Origin: Eupeodes corollae
Taxonomy: Eukaryota; Arthropoda; Insecta; Diptera; Syrphidae
Reading direction: 5' to 3'
DNA: 64,000 nt
NCBI RefSeq assembly: GCF_945859685.1
Contig: NC_079148.1
Coordinates: 53,888,421-53,952,420, forward strand
The notes under the pieces were generated by a model, which made no database searches, was not told where the DNA came from, and saw nothing but the letters and a program-made list of their open reading frames with translations. This document shows, piece after piece, positions 56,813 through 64,000 of the stretch. A program made the position numbers and the translations under genes. Every line of letters starts with the position of its first letter. Position 1 is the stretch's first letter.

Positions 56813-59365
56813 ATTTTCAATATGATAATGTCATGGTGGAAAAAGAATAATGGCACAAATATAAAATAAATACAAAATTCAGCACGATTGGAATCCTCAT
56901 CTCTGGACCCAAGACAAGTGGCCTATTAAAAACAATTGTTCAATACATTCGCTCTTAACTCATGAATAATAATGAGTATTTTTTGTTTGTTGTTTGCAAT
57001 ATGTTAGATAAAATTGTCTATATTCGATTATGAAATTTTTTAGTCGGAATGTTGAAAACACATATATGTACTTTCTCTAGATTTGAAAACTAAAGCTACT
57101 ATATAAACATTTTTGTATTTAGCAAGTATTTAGGAGCTCTTAGATATTCCAAAATTTCAAGATTGATTTGTTTTACTCTTTCAAAATTTCATAATTTTAT
57201 GAGCTTGATTTTCAATGGACTTAATTTATGTATACGCCCCAGGGGTATTTTTTTGTCTGTAGAACATTTCGAACGTTATATCATGATTACCAACTTTTAA
57301 TAAGAAATACTCTGTAAAAATAAAAGTACAGTGTTTTGATGACCTTCTATAGTTTAGCAGGACAGACTTTTAAATACCAATACTATTATAAATAGTTTTG
57401 AATTAGATAATATTTAAAATCTATCTTAAATATAATTGTTTCTAAGAAAAACTTCATAAAAACAAACTTAAGATCAATAATCTCTTCCTACATTTGTATA
57501 ATTAAATCCTGACTACTATCAACTTAGAGTTTCACTTTTAAAATGCAAACGTTTCAAAATATTCCATTTCATTGATTATTCTAATTAACGTAAAGTAATT
57601 TCTATAAAATCAAATGGACATTTATTAGAAAATGCAAATATTCTATTAAATGCATTATGAAATCTAAAGATGTTGTGTGTTTACTCATAGGTCGTTCAAT
57701 TATTATCAGAAGGGTGAATAAGTTAAAAAGTGAGGTAGTTAAATTGTAAACAGATTATTTCATTCAAGTTCAATATTTTCCATATTTCAGTCATTGAACT
57801 TAATTCCAGGAATTATAGCTGCTGCGATAGAATGTCAACAAGATAGTGATTTAATCTATCTATCTATCAAACATTACAAAAATAACATTACATTGTGAAC
57901 TTTGATTGTTTTAACAGGTCCGTAGTGAGGGAAAGCAAATTATTTAAAGGGATTGTATATTAAATGAGAAAACACAAAAACATAACACAAAAGAAAAGGT
58001 TTTAGCTTTTTGATTTCAACCTTAACGTAGCGAGTTACGTGAACTTATTTCAGAATATTTGCAACTTTCAATCTCTATATGGATCGTAGATTAGTTGAGA
58101 TGTGCGGTGTTTTTATCGTCAGGTTTTCTTCTTAAGTTTAATCTGTCTTACGTTAACCAGTTGTAGATATTTAATAAGAGAACCTTTTTGTTTATTGCCT
58201 TCGTGTTCGATTGAATAATAGGGTTAAAGGTAGTTATTATACCCTAAGTTCTGAGAATTTCTCGAAAGTAATCTATGATTCATGAGAAGTTCATTCCACT
58301 AGCTCATGATAGGGATGACTATTTTGTTTTCATTAATATTGACCACGTAGTCTTTTGAAATTAATTTAACGTATTTATACGTATACAGTGTAATTATAAC
58401 TAATTGTTGTTTTTAAAACATTTTATAATGAAAGTAAAAGGTTGTGGTAGCAAAGTTTTTTCATATTACACATTTTTGCAGGAAACAAATCAGTTTGCCT
58501 TACTCTTAATTCACTTTTGTTGTAATCCAGATTAGGCTTTTCACTTGATTTTGGAAAATGATTTCGAAACCCACGATCTTTGTTTATTAAAAAATGGGAC
58601 AGCAATGAAAATGTTTCAAAAAACTCCAAGAGATTAAGTTCTTCTGTTAACCGTACTTTAAAACCTTAAATTCTATATTTAATCATTTGAGCAACACATA
58701 TGCTTTTGGTTCTGCACATTTCTAAATTATATTATTATTAAAAATCAGCTCAAATTTGTCCACTAATTTCCATGCAGAAATTGTTTTAAATGGAAAATAA
58801 GATCTCTTATTTGACAAAAAAATAACAATGTTAGTTTTTTTTTTAATTCTATCGAATTTTATCATTGATAAGCAGAAGAAGACAAATAAGTCAATATCAT
58901 GCTCCCAAAGGTCCTCAATATTTCAATTATTGTTGCCTTTTTATAAACTTTAGTATATATATATCTCAAGCAAATTTCGTCATCCTTTTAAACGTGAGCG
59001 AAAAACTTCAGAAATTCGTAATCAATAGTCATTGCAATTCATACCTAGGAGGATACCACAATTTTCTGGTTTGCAGCAAACGACCAACCTTTCTCCGAAA
59101 TTTCATGATTCTACGATATCGGTGAGTGCTTAATAATTTTGTTGACCCCTCAACTAGTCAATCTTTCGTAAAATTTTTAAAATACTTTACATCCTTATGA
59201 AGAACTTGTACTATAGGTTTTAAGATTGTTAGCTTATAGTGAATACTTCAAATATGAAGTTATTGACGTTATTGGTTCTGAGGTTAGAGGGTGTGAAAAA
59301 TCGGTAAAGTTTGTTTCTAGTAGAAATTAAATATTGCCTAAGAACACGGCTGGAATTCTAAAAAA
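56813..59365. other. AT-rich intergenic DNA
   Basis: No gene is recognised. An 86-codon plus-strand frame at 58865-59125 ends at a good splice-donor-like GGTGAGTG but has no family motif. A short TATC repeat is at about 57857. Confidence 0.4.
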
Positions 59366-60564
59366 GAGGCTGGGATGCCACCCACACTGATAACTTCCCA
59401 TCCCGTCTGTCGAGTTGTTCTGCTTAAAAGTTTGTCCATTATGTACTCGTATCAATTTTTACCAAATTTGCGTACTATTTTATGTAGATTTAATTTTTTA
59501 TGAAAAAACGGACTGTTGGATTTTTATATAAAAATTACTGAATATCGAAAACAAATATTTTCTGTGAAATATAATAAGTTTGAAGCCAATATTTCAAATT
59601 TTTGAAAAGATATTTGAGTCGAAAATCAATTTTTACCAACTTTTGTTTAATTTTTTGTAGGTTTTTAATTTTTTGTACAAAAAACTGTCAATTAGATTTT
59701 TTTCAAAATTTTACTGAATGTTAACAACAATATTTTTAGAAAGATAAAAGTAAATTAAAGCCAATATCTCAAAGTTATAAAAAGATATTTAAGTCGAAAA
59801 TCAATTTTTACCAACTTTTATTCATTTTTGTTTAGGTTTTTATTTTTTGTAAAAAAATTGTCAATTCGATTTTTCCAAGATTTTTCAAAATGTTAAAAAC
59901 AATATTACTAATAAGTTAAAATAAGTTTGAAGCCTAAATTTCAAGTTTTTGAAAAGATATTTGAATCGATATTCAATTTTTACCAACTTTGAGTAATGTT
60001 TTTTTTAGATTTTTATTTTTTATAAAAAAAACTGTCAATTCGATTTTTCTAAAAATTTTATCAGATGTCAAAAACATTATTTTTTGTTGCACAAAATTGT
60101 TTTGGAGATGAAATCATATTTTAGTCGTAAAATTGATTTATAAAAAAAACTTTAAATGGATTTCTTTCAAAAAAATAAATTTCTTTGATATAATGTTACG
60201 ATATATTATATAAAATTTAATTCAAGTTTCTAGTGTTTATGGTTCGTAAGATATTTAGGGTTAAACAAAATGTTCAGCTTTTTTTCAAACTGCTATGGTA
60301 AAAAAACCACCCACGCAATTTTCTTGAGAGCCCTTTCTGCATCTTTCTGCATCTTTCTGCCTTATTATCTGTATAACAAAATTTATGGGGGACGAAAAAA
60401 AAGTCGCGAACGTATGGACGTACAAACGTACGTACACACGCACGCACAAACATCTTTCTAAAAATCGTTCATTTCGACTCTAGGGACCTTAATACGTCGA
60501 GAAATGTCAAAATATTCAATTTGACAAATCGGACCCATTACAATAACTTCCTATGGTAAGTTAA
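59366..60564 (+). repeat. Satellite-bearing composite repeat, copy C
   Basis: It starts GAGGCTGGGATGCCACCCAC and ACTGATAACTTCCCATCCC. Four satellite units have the landmark at 59453, 59627, 59802 and 59974 (spacing 172-175 bp). The conserved box follows (TCAAACTGCTATGGTAAAAA, GAGAGCCCTTTCTGCATC with a local triplication of CATCTTTCTG), and the end is GGACCCATTACAATAACTTC then GTAAGTTAA. A short deletion removes part of the box seen in copies B and E. Confidence 0.88.
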
Positions 60565-63066
60565 AAAGATTTAGAATTTTCTGTACAAATTTTTGAAGTT
60601 TATTGCAAATACTTTTACATAACTTGATGCTATTACATATATATCATTCATATGATCAATGCCAAAAATAAGTAAAAAAATTAAGGTTTGGTTTAAAAAC
60701 CTTTTTAAGCAACCCTTAACAATATTTGATTTTTACTAGTATTTTAAAGTATTATTAAAATTTATATTAAATTCTTAAAAAATTGGGTTGTATTTCATAA
60801 ATAACACAAAAAATAGTTTTTTAAATTGGTTAACATTTTTTAAAATATGTTTAAAACTTAAGCAATATTTTTAAGCGACTTTTGAAGAAATAGCTTACAC
60901 TTTGTTTAACAAGAATTTTATTTAACAGAAGGTATATGTAGAGGCGTTCTATACATTGAAAAGTTTCCACTTAACAACAACAAAATATTAGAATTCTTAA
61001 AAGATTGCAATTTTGATTTTCTCATAACTAGAAAATAAAAGTAGCCTTACATCAAATGAATGATACACGTACTTCATTTTCTATCTAATTCTAATGATGG
61101 AATTCCCTAGCACTATATCAAACTAATTTTCTTGCTACAGTTCATTTGTGACGTCAGAAATGTATTTCTTTTATAGATTAAATAGATTTATGCACATATA
61201 TTACCAACATAAGTTCAATGTTCAAATAAATGAGTAAATCATTTTCTCAATAAAACATTTCCTCAACTGATGAAAAATTTCAAAACCTGCAATAAAGTAA
61301 GAAAACTTGAGATAGGTCGGTACGTGAGTAATTCTAACTCAAAAGTACGAGGCAAGTCGAGAGAAAAACTCCCCTGGTTAAGTTTGTATCTAATTTACTC
61401 AGTAAATTGCAAATTGGGATTTTTTATTTTATAGAGGCGTGTGCACTGTGCAAACCACTATACAAAACAACATACTGAATAATTTATCATTTTTAATAAA
61501 TTGTTTATAAAATTTTAAGAGATGCAAAGGGGCACGTCAGGTGAAATAAATTGATTTTTATATTATTACTTTTTAATGGAATTCAAATCACACAAAATCG
61601 TACAATAATATTAGAGGTAAGGTTTTGTTTACGAACATGAAAACTGATAATGACAAGAAACAGTACATTAATTTTATGACTCTAAATAGAAGTGATTTTT
61701 TTCTTTACATGATGAATAGAAAAGTTTGAATATTTAGGAGTGAATTATTTAAATTTAGAAATGAAAGAAAATGTATTTTATAATTTCACAAATCCATTAA
61801 ATTTATTACATTCTTCGATAGAGAGTATGTTTTACTGGGATAAACGTATTAAAGTACATACTTTACATATTATTGTTCTTATTTTAAGTGAAAGTTTTTG
61901 TCGTACACAAAATAAATGATGCACTTATTATAGATTGAATAGTTTTGTTAATAAAAAATAGAGATAACCGCAATGTACGTCATTTGATTATTTTAATTAG
62001 TCTTTATTTAAGAGAATACAAAATTTTACCAATAGAGGGTAATTCCCTGAAAAACCGGGACAAGATAAAATCCCATTACTTGTTACACCTGACATTATTT
62101 TGTAAGGCAGATTTAATAATTATATGAAATATATAAAATTTCAAGCTTTTTGGGGTTAAAAATGGTAATTGTTTATATTATAAGTTTATGTTAGATGGTT
62201 TTATTAATATTATCATTTTCAGTACAAAAGAAAACAATTTTATTTTTAAGCCATTAACTTTGTGCAACTATACTAAAATAAAGTACACAGTATTATTCTA
62301 ACATTATAATAATAATTTATTATGGTAATTCCACTATTATAACAGTTTGATAATGTTAAAAGAAACTTACAATATACTGAAGTCTTTCATTCTAAGACAC
62401 TTGGAAAATCACTACTAAATAAGGCCGATATTTATTTAACTTATATTTTTAGACTATTTTCTTGTATTTTTAGACTATTTTCATAATGTAACCAAATTAT
62501 TTCCTCAACTCCTTTTGTATCGGGTTTTATAGGCTAAAAATGCAACAAAAAAAATTATTTCTAGCTTAAATATTTGTCGCATTAAAAAATGGATGCAAAA
62601 TAAAAAATAAACCAATCTAAATATTGTACGCCTTGCAAAAATAATAGCAAATTTACAATTGCATCAATGGCGATCCTTTAACTTTGTTTACCGTGCACCA
62701 CCAGTTTGGTTGCAAGAAATTTTGGCGTGTTAAGGAGAGTTAAAACTAGACTAAGGTCTTGCTTGAATGGTATAATTGAATAATCTCAAAATCATAGTTT
62801 GTAGCTGCTTTGATGTACACCGAAAAATGGTTTCGGAAAGAGGTGAGGAAGTCATAGAATCTACACTCAGTAGATTTGCTGAGGACCCCAGCCGATTGGC
62901 CTATATATAATTATAATAATTGAAATGTTAAAATTGCTAATCAGTATATTATATTAATATTACATTAATTAATAAGCTTTCGAATACGTTTACCCCCTCC
63001 CACTGCGTACGACCTTGTTTATTAGTGATGTCGTTGTTCCAAATGTAAAGCATCTTGCACATGAGC
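60565..63066. other. AT-rich intergenic DNA
   Basis: No gene or repeat family is recognised. Confidence 0.4.
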
Positions 63067-63261
63067 TACGAACTGCGAACTGTGGTTGTTCGTACATTTT
63101 GACTATAATTTCACATGAGCTTTATTTTTTCAACAAATAAAACAAGAGTAGAATAATTTTGAGGTTAAGTTGAGCACGAACAATTTATTGGTTGCAGTGT
63201 GGATGGTATGTGAAACGCGAATAGAGTTTGACAGTTCGTAGCAACCACACTGCTGTTCGTA
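63067..63261. mobile_element. Short inverted-repeat element (MITE candidate)
   Basis: TACGAACTGCGAACTGTGG on the left pairs with TACGAACAGCAGTGTGG read inward from the right end, about 22 bp with a small gap, enclosing 195 bp. It is less AT-rich than its surroundings. Target duplication is unclear. Confidence 0.4.
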
Positions 63262-63566
63262 ACTGCCAACTTTCTTTTACAAAATTGTCTTGTTTTAAAG
63301 AAAAAAATGCAAATTATATGATTCCAATATATGTAAGTCTAAATTTGTTTCTTATAATTTAAATGTTTTTTTGTTTGAAACTGATTTTTTGAAATGTGTA
63401 AAATCACGTTTGTTCGTCCATTCGCTGTTCGTTTTCATATAAAATGCCCTTAACATAAGTTGTTGTGAAGTTGAAGATTTATAATATATGTCTAAGTTTA
63501 AAAGTTTAAAAACAAGAAGATTTTTGATTGATTTATACATTTTTTTTTGAAAATCGTTAGAGGTTT

Positions 63567-64000
63567 TTAACTTCCCATAGGAAGTTATTGTAATGGGTCC
63601 GATTTGTCAAATTGAAAATTTTGAAATTTCTCGACGTTTTAAGGTCCCTAGAGTCGAAATAAAAGATTTTTAGAAAGATGTCTGTGCGTGTGTGTGTACG
63701 TACGTTAGTACGTCCGTACGTCCGTACGTTCGCTACGTTTTTTTCGTCTTCCATAGCTCAAGAACCAGAAGAGATATCGATTTCAAACAAATTTTGTTAT
63801 ACAGATAATAAGGCAGAAAGATGCAGAAAGGGCTCTCAAGAACATTGCGTGGGTGGTTTTTTTTACCATAGCAGTTTGAAAAAAGGTGAAAATTTTGGTT
63901 AACCCTAAATATCTTACGAACCAAAAACGCTAGAGACTTCAATTAAATTTTATATAATATATTGTAATGTGATATTAAGGAATTATATTTTTTGAAAAAA
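63567..64000 (-). repeat. Satellite-bearing composite repeat, copy E (runs off the window)
   Basis: It starts TTAACTTCCCATAGGAAGTT and follows copy B almost base for base through the CGTACGTC run and conserved box to the window end. Its satellite array, if present, lies outside. Confidence 0.88.

Noticed and set aside
58865..59125. A possible exon ending at a good splice donor
   Set aside because: No family is recognised, the frame is hydrophobic in an AT-rich setting, and no partner exon could be found nearby.

Overview
The window reads as the nuclear genome of an insect, most likely a fly. It is very AT-rich, genes are sparse and spliced, and non-LTR retrotransposons, DNA transposons and a tRNA-derived SINE are everywhere. 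Three host genes are recognisable. (1) A complete six-exon AP-3 mu gene (Drosophila carmine, cm) lies on the minus strand at 8181-9751. (2) An intronless LRRC57-type leucine-rich-repeat gene lies on the plus strand at 13789-14505. From memory these are the Drosophila neighbours CG3035/cm and CG3040, so this looks like conserved dipteran microsynteny. (3) A three-exon PRRX-type paired-class homeobox gene lies on the minus strand, CDS 23775-41900, with a 17-kb first intron full of transposons.

Layout. 1-8 kb: AT-rich DNA, then a mariner-type transposon with both inverted repeats, a Harbinger-like MITE 16 bp further on, and two decayed non-LTR elements. 8-14.5 kb: AP-3 mu and LRRC57 transcribed divergently, with a broken PIF/Harbinger transposase and copy A of a satellite-bearing repeat between them. 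15-20 kb: a pseudogene resembling the RAG1 catalytic core, cut in two by a full-length but mutated RTE retrotransposon with a 14-bp target-site duplication. 21-42 kb: the homeobox gene, its intron holding Helitron, mariner and RTE remnants, a full-length RTE with one uninterrupted 1012-codon reading frame and a 15-bp target-site duplication, a nested retroelement-in-mariner insertion, and a SINE. 42-64 kb: no host gene seen; a hAT remnant, a second SINE, two Jockey-type remnants, and four further copies (B-E) of the satellite-bearing repeat.

Three things stand out. The first is the RAG1-like pseudogene, visible only when the frames are read across the RTE insertion. The second is a dispersed family with conserved ends and a variable internal array of ~174-bp units, six copies in both orientations, the best candidate here for an undescribed mobile system. 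The third is a tRNA-derived SINE whose 3' end matches the 3' end of the RTE elements, suggesting that this RTE lineage moves it. All calls were made by eye from sequence and family knowledge; no database search was run.
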